This document shows positions 1 to 9,237 of a DNA stretch of 64,000 nucleotides, one piece after another (position 1 is the first letter of the stretch; the number at the start of each line of letters is the position of its first letter). Source of the stretch: Advenella sp. FME57 (GTDB taxonomy: Bacteria > Pseudomonadota > Gammaproteobacteria > Burkholderiales > Burkholderiaceae_B); NCBI RefSeq assembly GCF_014897675.1, contig NZ_JABUXU010000014.1, forward strand, positions 56,469 through 120,468, given 5' to 3'. Under the pieces are notes generated by a model. It did not search any database, had not been told where the DNA came from, and worked only from the letters and a program-made list of their open reading frames with translations. The translations under genes and the position numbers were made by a program.

Positions 1-450
1 CAGCAACCACTGTTGCTGGCGACTGCGACGATGGCTTCGGATCAAATGCCATCCGCCCTGCAAAATATCGCCAAACAGTTCAAACTTCAAATGCCCTTTA
101 GCCAGTTGCGTTTCGGCCTCTTCATTAGTGCTCCAGATGCCGCTATCGAATATTCTGACATTGCCTGCGCCGTATTCGCCTTTGGGAATATCACCCTCGA
201 AATTGGCATAGCTGACTGGATGGTCCTCAACTTCCACCGCCAGGCGCTTGACCGTCGGATCCAGACTGGGGCCTTTGGGCACGGCCCAGCTCTTGAGCGC
301 ACCGGCAACCTGCAGACGAAAATCATAATGGCGATGGCTGGCATGATGCAGCTGGACGACAAAGATGGGTCGGCCACCGCCCATGGCGTCCACCTGCGGT
401 TCCGGAGTACGGTCAAACCTGCGTTTGCGCTGATAGTCGGCAAGGCTCAT
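1..450 (-). CDS. ligD: DNA ligase D, N-terminal phosphoesterase domain (partial)
   Basis: The gene runs off the left edge, so only its first 150 residues are visible. They form the 3'-phosphoesterase domain of bacterial ATP-dependent ligase D, which cleans 3' ends during non-homologous end joining. The segment HHASHRHYDFRLQ supplies His35, His41, Asp43 and Arg45, and His77 lies in VEDHPVSY. This spacing equals that of the metal-binding set known in Pseudomonas LigD (42, 48, 50, 52, 84). A phosphoesterase domain at the extreme N-terminus predicts the order phosphoesterase-ligase-polymerase, but the last two would lie outside the window, so a stand-alone phosphoesterase cannot be excluded. The ATG at 450 has GGGAG six bases upstream and sits 36 bases behind the ku stop, which implies co-transcription. 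Confidence 0.9.
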   Translation of the reverse strand, partial: MSLADYQRKRRFDRTPEPQVDAMGGGRPIFVVQLHHASHRHYDFRLQVAGALKSWAVPKGPSLDPTVKRLAVEVEDHPVSYANFEGDIPKGEYGAGNVRIFDSGIWSTNEEAETQLAKGHLKFELFGDILQGGWHLIRSHRRSRQQQWLL

Positions 451-486
451 AGGCGCTCCCGGTCTGTCGTTTTGGATAAGTGTGCG

Positions 487-1575
487 TTAGGCCGCCTTTT
501 TAGTGCTGGCAGCACGCTTGCGTGAACCGGCCCCGGACGAACCGGCGCTTTTCTTTGTCGTTGCCTTGGCGGCTTTTCTGGCGGTCGTCGTAGATTTGGA
601 CGTCTTGCCTGCCGCTTTACCGCTGGCCGTTTTACCATTGGCCATAGTGCCCTTGCGCTGCGCAGCTTTGCTCGCCGATTTTGCCGGAGCCTTTTTGCTC
701 GCCTTGCTTGCCGTGCTGTCGCTGCCTTTGGCAGCAGATTTGGACTTGGCCGCCTTGGGCGGTGTCCGCTTGTTGGTTGCCAGGCTTTGCTTGAGCAGCG
801 ACATGAAGTCGACCACATTGGTAGCGGCATTCTCCGGTACCGCGGCATCTTCCAGTTCGTCCTCCGGACGGTGGCTGACCTTGTTGGCTTTCATCCGTTT
901 TTTAATTACATCTGAAAGCCGCTGTCGGAATTCGTCCTTGTATTGGTCAGGTTTCCAGTCGGCTTGCATGGATGCGATCAATTGACTGGCCATGTCCATT
1001 TCCTGACGGGAAATCCGGTAGTCGCTCAACTTGCCTTCCGGAATCCGGTAGTCTTGCACATCGATCAGCTCCTGTGGATATCGCAACAGAATCAGCATGA
1101 GCGCATCGCCTTGCGGCATGACGGCACACAGATATTCGCGCGTGCGTATGACCACACGTGCGATCCCGATCTTGCCGGCATCGCGCAGCGTTTCGCGCAA
1201 CAGCACGTAACCTTTTTCCGCCTTTTTTCCCGGCACCAGCACATAGGGTTTTTCGAAATAAGCCGGCCCGATAGCACTGGCGTCGATAAAGGCCTCTACA
1301 TCAACCGACTCCTTGCTTTGCGGTGCTGCATCGCGAATATCATCGGGCTCAAGCACCACATAATTGCCTTTGCTATATTCGAACGCCTTGACGATGTCTT
1401 TCCACGGCACCTCATCTCCGGTGTCGGCATTGACCCGCTCGTATCGCACTGGCGCCTTGTCACGCGAGTCCAGCATCCGAAAATGCAGATCCATGCGCCG
1501 CTCCCCGGGCATCAGCGCCACGGGTATATTCAACAGTCCAAAAGAAAGCGTACCATTCCAGATCGGGCGTGCCAT
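487..1575 (-). CDS. ku: Ku DNA end-binding protein with long lysine/alanine-rich tail
   Basis: This 362-residue protein is the homodimeric bacterial Ku that threads onto double-strand break ends and recruits ligase D. The start MARPIWNGTLSFGLLNIPV is the typical Ku N-terminus, and the core beta-barrel region spans about residues 1-255. From about residue 268 to the end the chain is almost only Lys, Ala, Ser, Thr and Gly. Bacterial Ku proteins often have basic tails that bind DNA, and this one, near 95 residues, is long. The ATG at 1575 is preceded by AAGGA at seven bases. It is the first gene of a ku-ligD operon read leftwards. The family assignment is secure; the role of the tail is inferred. 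Confidence 0.96.
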   Translation of the reverse strand: MARPIWNGTLSFGLLNIPVALMPGERRMDLHFRMLDSRDKAPVRYERVNADTGDEVPWKDIVKAFEYSKGNYVVLEPDDIRDAAPQSKESVDVEAFIDASAIGPAYFEKPYVLVPGKKAEKGYVLLRETLRDAGKIGIARVVIRTREYLCAVMPQGDALMLILLRYPQELIDVQDYRIPEGKLSDYRISRQEMDMASQLIASMQADWKPDQYKDEFRQRLSDVIKKRMKANKVSHRPEDELEDAAVPENAATNVVDFMSLLKQSLATNKRTPPKAAKSKSAAKGSDSTASKASKKAPAKSASKAAQRKGTMANGKTASGKAAGKTSKSTTTARKAAKATTKKSAGSSGAGSRKRAASTKKAA

Positions 1576-1705
1576 ATCAGGTCCTTATTCAAGGTCATCA
1601 ATGCGCCAAACGCAGCGCGAGTCCTGCAACATTGTGAAGCGGCGCAGAGGCTGCTTCAATATCAAATGCAATGAAACGAGTGGTGTTTCCTGTGATCGTT
1701 CAGGC

Positions 1706-2128
1706 CTACGTGACCTTTTGACCCAATGCGTCGATCAGCGGTGTGCCGTCATCACGATTGACGGCGCCTTTTTGCGGCAGCGGCAAAATATCCAGCACCA
1801 GCTCTGACGGGCGGCACAGGCGCGCGCCTTTAGGCGTGATCACAAAGGGACGATTGATTAGAATCGGGTATTCAATCATGGCATCCAGCAGCCGATCGTC
1901 GCTCACGGCCGGGTCATCCAGCCCAAGTTCCTTGAACAGCGTCTCTTTCTGCCGCACGGCATCACGTACGCTGATTCCGGCCTTCTCTATGATTGCCATG
2001 AGCTCTTCCCGGGAAGGCGGATTGTGCAGGTATTCTATGATATTGGGCTCGACACCCGCATTGCGGATGAGCGCCAGCGTCGTGCGTGAAGTACCACAGC
2101 GGGTATTGTGATAAATTGTAATGTCCAT
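1706..2128 (-). CDS. arsC: Glutaredoxin-dependent arsenate reductase (ArsC family)
   Basis: The 140-residue protein belongs to the thioredoxin-fold ArsC family, which reduces arsenate to arsenite with glutathione and glutaredoxin. The catalytic motif HNTRCGTSR puts the nucleophile at Cys11. The arginines of the arsenate site are represented by the segments LINRPFVIT and GARLCRPSE. Length matches the family (about 115-141). I chose ATG 2128, not the in-frame codon at 2164, because AGGAG lies nine bases upstream and the family fold begins right there (MDITIYHN). No arsB, arsR or acr3 neighbours are seen, so it is an isolated reductase. A Spx/YffB-like paralogue is less likely given the intact CGTSR motif. 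Confidence 0.93.
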   Translation of the reverse strand: MDITIYHNTRCGTSRTTLALIRNAGVEPNIIEYLHNPPSREELMAIIEKAGISVRDAVRQKETLFKELGLDDPAVSDDRLLDAMIEYPILINRPFVITPKGARLCRPSELVLDILPLPQKGAVNRDDGTPLIDALGQKVT

Positions 2129-2178
2129 GAGGAGGGACTCCTGTACCGTTGGTGGTTCAATCATAGCACTTAGCTTGC

Positions 2179-3066
2179 TTAAATGCGTGCAACCTTCAAC
2201 AGAGAGGCCAGCGCAGGATTATCGTCCTTTTCCCGCCATGCCACAGAGATTTCCTGATGCAAATGTGGCGTGCTGTCGGACAAGGGAACGTAGTGCACGC
2301 TTGGGTGGATCAGCGCTGTCAGATTTGCCGCCACCAGTGCGACCGACAGACCCGTCGCAATAATGCAGACCATGCTTGCCACCTGTGCACATTCCTGTTC
2401 AATATTCGGATAAAAGCCCGCCTCCATACAAGCAGCCACCAACTGCGCATGCGCAGCGGGCACCCGTTCACGTGAAAATGCAACAAATGACTCCTCAGCG
2501 AGTTCTTTAAGAGACACCTGCTTTCTCTTACTCAACGGATGGTTAACCGATAACGCGACCATCAGTCTGTCGCGTGCATAAACCCGCGTGGCAATCCCCG
2601 GCGCTTGCGATGCCAGCGGTGTTCGCAGCAGACCGACATCAAGGCTGTGATTACCCAGTTGCTCCAACTGATCCAACGTGGTCGTCTCCACAAGACGAAA
2701 CGTGATATTCGGATATTGTTTTCGAAATCGGGTGATTAGATCCGGCATGAATCCGTAACCTACGCTGCCAATAAAACCCATAGAAAGATGGCCAATAGTG
2801 CCATGCCGCGCATGCTGCGTTCGTTCGATGGCCAGTCGCTCGTATTTGAGCCACTGTTTCGCTTCCTCAAGGAACACCCGCCCTGCAGCCGTCAGAGTGA
2901 CGTTTCGTTTATTCCGTTCGAACAACTGTACATCAAGCTGCTGCTCCAGCTTTTGAATGGCCTGGCTAAGCGGAGATTGCGCGATATTGACGCGCAACGC
3001 CGCACGACCGAAGTGCAGCTCTTCAGCGACGGCAATAAATTGCCTGAGTAGTTTGCTGTTCAGCAT
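2179..3066 (-). CDS. LysR-family transcriptional regulator
   Basis: The protein has 295 residues if it starts at ATG 3066; an in-frame ATG at 3093 would add nine. The first 60 residues are a LysR winged helix (LRQFIAVAEELHFGRAA, then NIAQSPLSQAIQKLE), and the rest is a substrate-binding effector domain of typical length. I prefer 3066 because LysR proteins usually begin seven to nine residues before the first conserved Phe. It is divergent from the CoA-transferase/Bug receptor pair that starts at 3148, and LysR proteins commonly control the divergent operon. The effector is unknown. Confidence 0.92.
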   Translation of the reverse strand: MLNSKLLRQFIAVAEELHFGRAALRVNIAQSPLSQAIQKLEQQLDVQLFERNKRNVTLTAAGRVFLEEAKQWLKYERLAIERTQHARHGTIGHLSMGFIGSVGYGFMPDLITRFRKQYPNITFRLVETTTLDQLEQLGNHSLDVGLLRTPLASQAPGIATRVYARDRLMVALSVNHPLSKRKQVSLKELAEESFVAFSRERVPAAHAQLVAACMEAGFYPNIEQECAQVASMVCIIATGLSVALVAANLTALIHPSVHYVPLSDSTPHLHQEISVAWREKDDNPALASLLKVARI

Positions 3067-3105
3067 AAAGACATTATTTATCTCAATTGACATTATTTAT
3101 ATATT

Positions 3106-3119
3106 AGACACGAATGTCT
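3106..3119. promoter_or_regulatory. Inverted repeat between LysR gene and CoA-transferase gene
   Basis: AGACA-CGAA-TGTCT is an exact inverted repeat with five-base arms in the divergent intergenic region, 29 bases before the CoA-transferase ATG. LysR sites are usually short dyads in such places, so it may be an operator of the neighbouring regulator. This rests only on position and symmetry. Confidence 0.35.
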
Positions 3120-3147
3120 GACGACACTAGAATTTTCCGATAAATCA

Positions 3148-4587
3148 ATGGAAACAATGACGATGACTCAAAATACACAAGCCGAAAGCGATGTGCGACG
3201 CACCATCCAAACCTTGCTGTCACAAGAACCAACACTGGGTAAACAGCCCGATTCGTGCTTGTCGCTGCATGGCACGCTGCCGGCCTTCGATTCGCGACAC
3301 AAGTTGGCGGTGAGCGCGGCATCTGCCATAGGTGCCTATGCTGTAGCCGTGCAACAATGGTGGAAACAAGCAAAAGGCAGCTCCCAAACCGTTGAGCTCA
3401 ATTGGATGCAGGCTGCAAGTTCACTGAATCCGGGGCATTTCCAAACCCAGAGTGGCTATAGTCTGCCAGCCCTATCTCTGCTAACCGAGCTGAAGGCCGA
3501 CTTTTATCGCACGCAGGATCAGCGCTGGTTTTTTCCCATCGGTTCATATCCACATTTGCGCGATGGTGTGCTCAAATTGCTGCACTGTCCCAATACTGAA
3601 TCCGGACTGGCCGAGGCGATTGCAAAATGGACGGCTCATGACCTGGAAGAAGCCTTCGCTACAGCACGCCTACCGGGCATTTATGCCAGAAACCAGCAAG
3701 AGTGGCGCTCACACCCGCAGGGCAAGATCCTAGCGGCACAGCCAGTCATACAGATTGAAAAAATCGACGACAGTGAGCCCGTTCCCGTTAAGGCATACCA
3801 ACGCCCCCTTGACGCGCTTCGTGTGCTCGATATGGGCCACGTAATCGCCGGCCCAGTCGTTGCCCGCACACTGGCTGAGCATGGCGCTGAAGTGCTGAGA
3901 CTGGACCCTCCGTTGCGTCAAGACCCTTTCCGGCAAACCATAGACACAAACATTGGCAAACGTTCGGCATTTTGTGATTTGGACCGCGATAGCGATTGCA
4001 CACAGTTGCGCGAGCTGATTGCCAACACAGATGTCATGGTCCAATCCTGGCGGCCGGGCAGCCTGCAAGCACGGGGATTTGGTGCGATACAGTCAGCGAG
4101 CATCCGCCCGGGTATTATTTATGTGTCTGTGAGCGCTTACGGTGACAGTGGACCGTGGGCAACACGCGGCGGATTCGAGCAACTGGGCCAAATTGTCAGT
4201 GGCATAGCCACGACTGAGGGTGATGCCAACCGACCCCGTTTGGTGCCCACCTATCTGCTCAACGATTATCTGACCGGTTATCTGGGCGCCACCGGCGTCA
4301 TGATGGCACTATTGCGCCGGGCCCGTGAAGGTGGCAGCTATCATGTCAAAGTGTCCCTTACACGTACATCAATGTGGGTGCAGGACCTGGGTTTACTTGC
4401 CCCACCGGATGCCGCTATTTCTGGCCAGCACTTTGCCGCAACCCTGCGACCGGAACTGGAACGTAGGGACTCCCCCTACGGTCCGCTGGAACAGTTGGGA
4501 CCGGTCGCCCAGTTCTCTGATACACCCGCAAAATGGACGCTACCACCCTCTCCCACCGGAGCGTTTCCTGCCCGATGGCAGGAGTGA
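3148..4587 (+). CDS. Family III (CaiB/BaiF-type) CoA-transferase
   Basis: The 479-residue protein ends in a family III CoA-transferase domain (about residues 219-450), which moves CoA between carboxylic acids. Diagnostic parts are VLDMGHVIAGPVVARTLAEHG, the WRPGSLQARGFG segment, IYVSVSAYGDSGPW, and LLNDYLTG, where Asp373 aligns with the catalytic aspartate of the family. The first 215 residues resemble a degenerate extra domain and carry no motif I recognise; single-domain relatives are about 400 residues. The start has alternatives at Met4 and Met6. It is followed after 41 bases by a Bug-type receptor, and both are divergent from a LysR gene, suggesting a small organic-acid catabolic unit. 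The substrate is unknown. Confidence 0.88.
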   Translation: METMTMTQNTQAESDVRRTIQTLLSQEPTLGKQPDSCLSLHGTLPAFDSRHKLAVSAASAIGAYAVAVQQWWKQAKGSSQTVELNWMQAASSLNPGHFQTQSGYSLPALSLLTELKADFYRTQDQRWFFPIGSYPHLRDGVLKLLHCPNTESGLAEAIAKWTAHDLEEAFATARLPGIYARNQQEWRSHPQGKILAAQPVIQIEKIDDSEPVPVKAYQRPLDALRVLDMGHVIAGPVVARTLAEHGAEVLRLDPPLRQDPFRQTIDTNIGKRSAFCDLDRDSDCTQLRELIANTDVMVQSWRPGSLQARGFGAIQSASIRPGIIYVSVSAYGDSGPWATRGGFEQLGQIVSGIATTEGDANRPRLVPTYLLNDYLTGYLGATGVMMALLRRAREGGSYHVKVSLTRTSMWVQDLGLLAPPDAAISGQHFAATLRPELERRDSPYGPLEQLGPVAQFSDTPAKWTLPPSPTGAFPARWQE

Positions 4588-4628
4588 ACACATAAGAATA
4601 TATTCGAACGTTGACATTGGAGACAAAT

Positions 4629-5609
4629 ATGAAAACAATCCCTTCCGTAATGGCAATCACGCTGGCCACCAGCCTGAACGTAACAACGGCTTATGCCGAC
4701 TCTACTTACCCAGACAAACCTGTAAGCGTAATTATCGGCTTTTCGCCCGGCGGCCCAACAGATGCCATAGGTCGTGTCCTGTTCCGAAAAGTGGCCGATG
4801 TAATGAAAACACCGTTTGTGATTGAAAACCGACCGGGTGCCGGCGGTAATATCGGATCGCAGGATTTGGCCCGGGCCAAGCCCGATGGCTACACGATCAT
4901 GTACGGAACATCTTCGGTCACCACAGCACCACCACTTTTCAAACGCGATGACCTGAATCCCGAAAAAGCGTTTGAAGCAGCCTCCTGCACGACCAAAGTT
5001 CCATTGATTCTATTGGTAAACAATAAAGTTCCGGCCGATAACGTGAATCAGTTCTACAAACTGGTTAAAGATAATCCCGGGAAATATTTTATGGGGTCCT
5101 CTGGAAACGGGGCTATCGACCATCTTGTGGCCATGGAGATTGCCAGCAAGTTGGGACAACAGTTCCAGCATGTACCGTACAAGGGAAACGGCCCTGCACT
5201 GACCGATCTAGCCGCCGGCAACGTGAGTTTCATGTATTCCGGCTCGTTCAATAGTGCCCTGCCCTTTATTCAGAAAGGTATTATCAAGGCACTGGCAGTT
5301 ACATCGGAAAAACGTTCAAGCGCCCTGCCGGAGGTCCCGACTTTGAGCGAAAGTGTGACTGAACTCAAGGGCTATGATGCTGGCACCTGGCAGACTTTGC
5401 TCGCCCCCAAAAACACGCCGCCGGCGGTACTGAACACGCTTGATGATGCAGTGCAGACTGCATTGAAAGACGAGGAAGTCCTCAAAAGCCTGCACTATCA
5501 GGGCGCTGACATTATGCATATGTCTGCTGCAGAATGTCAGGCCTTTATCAAGAATGAATACACCCGCTGGTCAAAAACCATCAGCGATCTCAATTTGAGC
5601 GCCAAATAG
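4629..5609 (+). CDS. Bug-family (tripartite tricarboxylate) periplasmic solute receptor
   Basis: The 326-residue protein is a periplasmic binding protein of the Bug/TctC family, which binds carboxylates and related small molecules. It has a signal peptide (to about residue 23, cut after TTAYA) followed by the hallmark YPDKPVSVIIGFSPGGPTD and by ENRPGAGGNIG and AKPDGYT. I chose ATG 4629 rather than the codon at 4611 because GGAG lies upstream and the signal peptide begins there. No TctA or TctB membrane genes are nearby, as is usual for orphan Bug receptors of Alcaligenaceae. It probably senses or binds the substrate of the CoA-transferase upstream. Confidence 0.93.
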   Translation: MKTIPSVMAITLATSLNVTTAYADSTYPDKPVSVIIGFSPGGPTDAIGRVLFRKVADVMKTPFVIENRPGAGGNIGSQDLARAKPDGYTIMYGTSSVTTAPPLFKRDDLNPEKAFEAASCTTKVPLILLVNNKVPADNVNQFYKLVKDNPGKYFMGSSGNGAIDHLVAMEIASKLGQQFQHVPYKGNGPALTDLAAGNVSFMYSGSFNSALPFIQKGIIKALAVTSEKRSSALPEVPTLSESVTELKGYDAGTWQTLLAPKNTPPAVLNTLDDAVQTALKDEEVLKSLHYQGADIMHMSAAECQAFIKNEYTRWSKTISDLNLSAK

Positions 5610-5624
5610 TTCCCCCTGTGGCAA

Positions 5625-6902
5625 TCAGCCCTGACTTTGCTGCAATGCCTGATCCAGGTCAGCCAGAATATCGTCGATGTGCTCAATGCCAATAGAGAGC
5701 CTGACCATATCCTGGCTGACCCCGGCCTTCTCCAACTCCTGCTCGTTGAGCTGGCGGTGGGTGGTCGTGGCCGGGTGGCATGCCAGAGATTTGGCATCGC
5801 CAATATTTACCAGGCGCGTGATCAATTGCAGCGCATCAATAAAGCGCGCGCCGGCCTGGGCATCACCTTTGACGCCAAAGCACAGGATGGCCGATGGTTT
5901 ACCACCCATATATTTGCGGGCCAGTTCGTGTTCCGGATGATCGGGCAGACCCGCATATTTCACCCAGCTGACTTGCTCATGCTTCTGCAGAAACTGTGCC
6001 ACCTTCAGCGCATTTTCACAGTGGCGCTCCACGCGCAATGCCAGCGTTTCAATACCCTGCAAAATCTGAAAGGCAGCCAGCGGAGCCAATGCGGCCCCCG
6101 TGTTGCGCAACGGGCCGACGCGACAACGCCCGATAAAGGCCGCTTCGGCAAATGCTTCGGTATAGACCACGCCATGGTAGGCCGGATCTGGCTCATTCAG
6201 TACCGCAAACCGTTGCTTGTGCTCAGCCCAGGGGAACTTGCCGGAATCGACCACGGCCCCCGCAATGGTCGTGCCATGGCCGCCCATATATTTGGTCAGC
6301 GAATGCACAACAATATCGGCGCCGTGCTCAAAGGGACGGCACAGCGCCGGCGTTGCCACGGTGTTGTCCACGATTAGCGGGACCCCGTGCCGGTGCGCAG
6401 CGTCTGCCAGTGCGCGCAGATCAATCAGATTGCCAGCCGGGTTGCCAATGGATTCGCAGAACACCGCTTTGGTTTTGTCATCGATCAACGCTTCGAGCGC
6501 CGCAATATCATTGTGAGGCGCCATGCGCACCTCGATCCCCTGGCGTGGAAATGCGTGGGCAAACAGGTTATAGGTACCGCCATACAGTTTGCTGACCGAT
6601 ACAATATTGTCGCCAGCCTGGGTAATAGTCTGGATGGCATAGGTGATGGCTGCCATTCCCGAGGCGACCGCCAGCGCCGCAATCCCGCCTTCCAGGGCGG
6701 CTACGCGCTCTTCCAGCACCGCATTGGTCGGATTCATGATACGCGAGTAGATATTGCCGGCAACTTTCAGATCGAACAGGTCGGCGCCATGCTGCGTATT
6801 ATCAAAGGCAAAAGAGGACGTCTGATAAATGGGTACAGCGACTGCCTTGGTAGTGGGTTCCGGCGTGTAACCCGCATGAATGGCCAATGTCTCAAGCTTC
6901 AT
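5625..6902 (-). CDS. metY: O-acetylhomoserine sulfhydrylase (aminocarboxypropyltransferase)
   Basis: The 425-residue protein belongs to the Cys/Met-metabolism PLP enzymes and most resembles MetY, which makes homocysteine from O-acetylhomoserine and sulfide in the cytoplasm. It starts with the family signature [14 protein letters not shown] [12 protein letters not shown], has YSRIMNPTN at 52-60, and the PLP lysine Lys204 in [11 protein letters not shown]. Length around 425-430 and the MNPTN form separate MetY from the shorter cystathionine gamma-synthases. AAGGAG sits five bases before the ATG. It is convergent with the Bug receptor gene, 15 bases away. The leader (6903-7022) is AT-rich with two copies of AAATATCAA. 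Confidence 0.95.
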   Translation of the reverse strand: MKLETLAIHAGYTPEPTTKAVAVPIYQTSSFAFDNTQHGADLFDLKVAGNIYSRIMNPTNAVLEERVAALEGGIAALAVASGMAAITYAIQTITQAGDNIVSVSKLYGGTYNLFAHAFPRQGIEVRMAPHNDIAALEALIDDKTKAVFCESIGNPAGNLIDLRALADAAHRHGVPLIVDNTVATPALCRPFEHGADIVVHSLTKYMGGHGTTIAGAVVDSGKFPWAEHKQRFAVLNEPDPAYHGVVYTEAFAEAAFIGRCRVGPLRNTGAALAPLAAFQILQGIETLALRVERHCENALKVAQFLQKHEQVSWVKYAGLPDHPEHELARKYMGGKPSAILCFGVKGDAQAGARFIDALQLITRLVNIGDAKSLACHPATTTHRQLNEQELEKAGVSQDMVRLSIGIEHIDDILADLDQALQQSQG

Positions 6903-7022
6903 TTCTTCTCCTTTCTGAAATCAAATATCAAGGTAAATATCAAATACCCTGAATGACATAATAAATATCTGATCCCGCTTTATACCCGACATCACCGGTT
7001 CTGTCAGCCTTCCAGTTGATCT

Positions 7023-7928
7023 TTACTTATGTGTTGGATATATATGCTGTTGCGCACTGGCCAGTTGCAAGGGGCCCTGTGCCTTGCTTTGGCCTGCGGC
7101 CAGTATTGCGCCCTGCGTGCGCCGGCCCTTGCGGTACTCATCGGGCGTGGTTCCCATCAGGCGGCGAAACATGCTGATGAATGCCGACGCGCTGCTGTAA
7201 CCCAGATCCAGGCCAATCGCTTCCACGGTTTCTCCCCGATCAAGCCGCGCCAGCGAGGCCAGCACCTTGAGCCGCTGTCGCCATTCAACAAAAGACATGC
7301 CCAGATCACGCTGGCAACGGCGCATCAGTGTTCTCTCTGTAGTATGGCTGATCGCGGCAAACTCGGCGATCGTGCGTGCATCACCTGGATTGGCCTGCAG
7401 CGCCAGCAACACGGGCTTGAGCAAAGGATCGTCCGAAGTGGGCAGGTAGGTCCCGGCACAATCGGCCTGCTCCAGCTGATCCACCAACACCCGCAACAGG
7501 CGTTGTTCCTGTAACGTAGCGACAATGGCCGGTGGCCTTCTGCCCAGCTCATCGAGCAGCGCCCGCATAAACGGGCTCACGGTCAATGCACAGGTCACGC
7601 CGGGCAACGTCTGACACAGCGCTGCGTCCACATACAGGGAGCAGTGAATACCCGCATGACGATTGAACGCGATGTGCTCGGTACGGGGCGGCAGCCAAAG
7701 ACCATATTGGGGCGGCGCAAGGTAATGCTGGTGGGCCAGCTCGATCTCCATGATGCCGCTAAAGGAGTATACAAACTCCCCCCAGTTGTGAAGATGACGC
7801 GGGTACACCGTGTCTGCCTGCACGCTCACCACCCGAAAAACGATCGGTGCCGGCAATGTCGTCTCAAACGGAGGCCGACGCAAATGCGTCGCGTTGCTGG
7901 GTGAGAAGCCAGATTTTTTCATGAACAT
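7023..7928 (-). CDS. AraC-family regulator with N-terminal cupin domain
   Basis: This cytoplasmic regulator of about 301 residues has an AraC-binding (cupin) domain near residues 35-110 (PRHLHNWGEFVYSFSG, and LWLPPRTEHIA), and two C-terminal helix-turn-helix motifs (ISHTTERTLMRRCQRDLG and LGYSSASAFISMFRRLMG). The layout is like that of E. coli NimR/YeaM, which controls a divergent exporter gene. Here the divergent gene is an EamA-family carrier at 8217, so a similar arrangement is likely. The start is uncertain: ATG codons at 7928 and 7922 are both possible and neither has a clear ribosome site. Confidence 0.88.
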   Translation of the reverse strand: MFMKKSGFSPSNATHLRRPPFETTLPAPIVFRVVSVQADTVYPRHLHNWGEFVYSFSGIMEIELAHQHYLAPPQYGLWLPPRTEHIAFNRHAGIHCSLYVDAALCQTLPGVTCALTVSPFMRALLDELGRRPPAIVATLQEQRLLRVLVDQLEQADCAGTYLPTSDDPLLKPVLLALQANPGDARTIAEFAAISHTTERTLMRRCQRDLGMSFVEWRQRLKVLASLARLDRGETVEAIGLDLGYSSASAFISMFRRLMGTTPDEYRKGRRTQGAILAAGQSKAQGPLQLASAQQHIYPTHK

Positions 7929-8216
7929 GATCGTATACAAGGCTATATAACGGATTTAAAGGCCAATAAAGGTGGCGCGCTAACGGCAATACCTACAGCA
8001 GGCAAACGACGCCCCCGTATCCTGCAGCAGTCAGAATTATCTGAAAAATCAGCAAACCGTCTCTGAAGGGCGCTTGCCGCCCGCGTACAAGAAGTTGCCT
8101 CGATACCGATAATTGGCTTAATACCGATATCGATTGTCATATTTACAGTATATGGTGATTATCCGTCAATGAGATAATTCTGTTTCACAATAGACTTATC
8201 ACGAACAGGAAAAAAA
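7929..8216. promoter_or_regulatory. Divergent regulatory region between AraC gene and EamA gene
   Basis: About 288 bases hold no convincing gene. Near 8101-8140 the segment ATACCGATA occurs twice, 20 bases apart, the second copy followed by TCGAT, giving a partial dyad. An AT-rich stretch and AGGA before the ATG at 8217 follow. AraC-type regulators often bind paired direct repeats, so these are candidate sites. Confidence 0.3.
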
Positions 8217-9155
8217 ATGGAACACCGCAGGGCAATTGATCGCAAGGCTACCGGGCTGATGCTGCTTACTTGCGCAATTTGGGGTCTGCAACAGGTCGTG
8301 CTCAAGGGCGCGGCGCCAGACGTTGCGCCTGTATTTCAGATTGCTGTGCGCTCCGGCATTTCAGCCATCATGGTGTACATCCTTATCTATGCGCGCGGCG
8401 ACCGTATTGTGCTGTCTGACGGGACCTGGAAACCCGGGATTGCGGCCGGGCTGCTGTTTGCCCTGGAATTTCTGCTGGTTGCCGAGGGGTTGCACCATAC
8501 CACAGCCTCTCACATGGTCATATTCCTATACACCGCCCCGGTATTTGCCGCCCTTGGGCTTTACTGGAAGGTGCCCGACGAACGCCTGAACAGGGTCCAG
8601 TGGCTGGGCATTGCCATCGCTTTTTCCGGCATTGTCGTAACCTTTACCGGTCGCAGCGCATCGGCTGATCCCGGCGGCGCCAATCCGCTGTTGGGCGACT
8701 TGCTTGGCATCTGTGCAGCCATGGCCTGGGGCGCGACCACAGTCGTCATACGCACCACTCGCCTGAACAACTGCCCAAGCACGCACACCTTGCTGTATCA
8801 GTTGATTGGCGGCTTTGCAGTCCTGATCGTTGCCGCCATCCTCATGGACCAGACTTATTTCAACCCTACGCCGCGCGCCTTTGCCGCCATGGCATTTCAG
8901 ATACTGGTTGTGTCCTTCGGCAGCCTGCTCTTGTGGTTCTGGCTGCTGCGCCAGTATCTGGCATCCCGGCTTGGCGTCCTGTCGTTCATGACCCCGCTTT
9001 TTGGCATTGCATTTGGCGTATGGCTGCTGGACGAGCCGCTGGAACCCAATTTCGTGGCCGGCGCCCTGATGGTTCTGCTTGGCATATTGCTAGTCAGCGG
9101 CTACGAGTGGATACAGCAAATTATTGCCCGCCGTCGCAAACTATCGCATTTATAA
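8217..9155 (+). CDS. EamA-family (DMT) inner-membrane transporter
   Basis: The 312-residue protein is predicted to cross the inner membrane ten times, as two EamA repeats (about residues 9-145 and 158-300). Seen features are the hydrophobic segment LMLLTCAIWGLQQVVLKGAAP at the N-terminus, FLLVAEGLHHTTASHMVI before the first repeat end, and WLLDEPLEPNFVAGALMVLLG near the C-terminus. Family members export amino acids and other metabolites by drug/metabolite antiport; the substrate cannot be read from sequence. AGGA precedes the ATG. It faces the AraC regulator and is followed after 82 bases by a LysE-type exporter, so an efflux role is plausible. Confidence 0.92.
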   Translation: MEHRRAIDRKATGLMLLTCAIWGLQQVVLKGAAPDVAPVFQIAVRSGISAIMVYILIYARGDRIVLSDGTWKPGIAAGLLFALEFLLVAEGLHHTTASHMVIFLYTAPVFAALGLYWKVPDERLNRVQWLGIAIAFSGIVVTFTGRSASADPGGANPLLGDLLGICAAMAWGATTVVIRTTRLNNCPSTHTLLYQLIGGFAVLIVAAILMDQTYFNPTPRAFAAMAFQILVVSFGSLLLWFWLLRQYLASRLGVLSFMTPLFGIAFGVWLLDEPLEPNFVAGALMVLLGILLVSGYEWIQQIIARRRKLSHL

Positions 9156-9237
9156 GTTGTTTGTCTGGTACAGACTGGTATAAGCTAGTGCAGACCACAG
9201 CGCCTTTGCCTGCAGAACCTTTTACCGGAACCACAGT

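Noticed and set aside
5637..6377. Open frame of 246 codons on the plus strand inside metY
   Set aside because: It lies antisense to a well-conserved PLP enzyme and has no family features or ribosome site.
6903..7022. SAM-type riboswitch before metY
   Set aside because: The leader is short and AT-rich, and I cannot trace a conserved SAM-binding core. A covariance-model search would be decisive.
7943..8140. 65-codon minus-strand frame upstream of the AraC gene
   Set aside because: No ribosome site, biased composition with many Arg and Cys, and no likeness to a known small protein.
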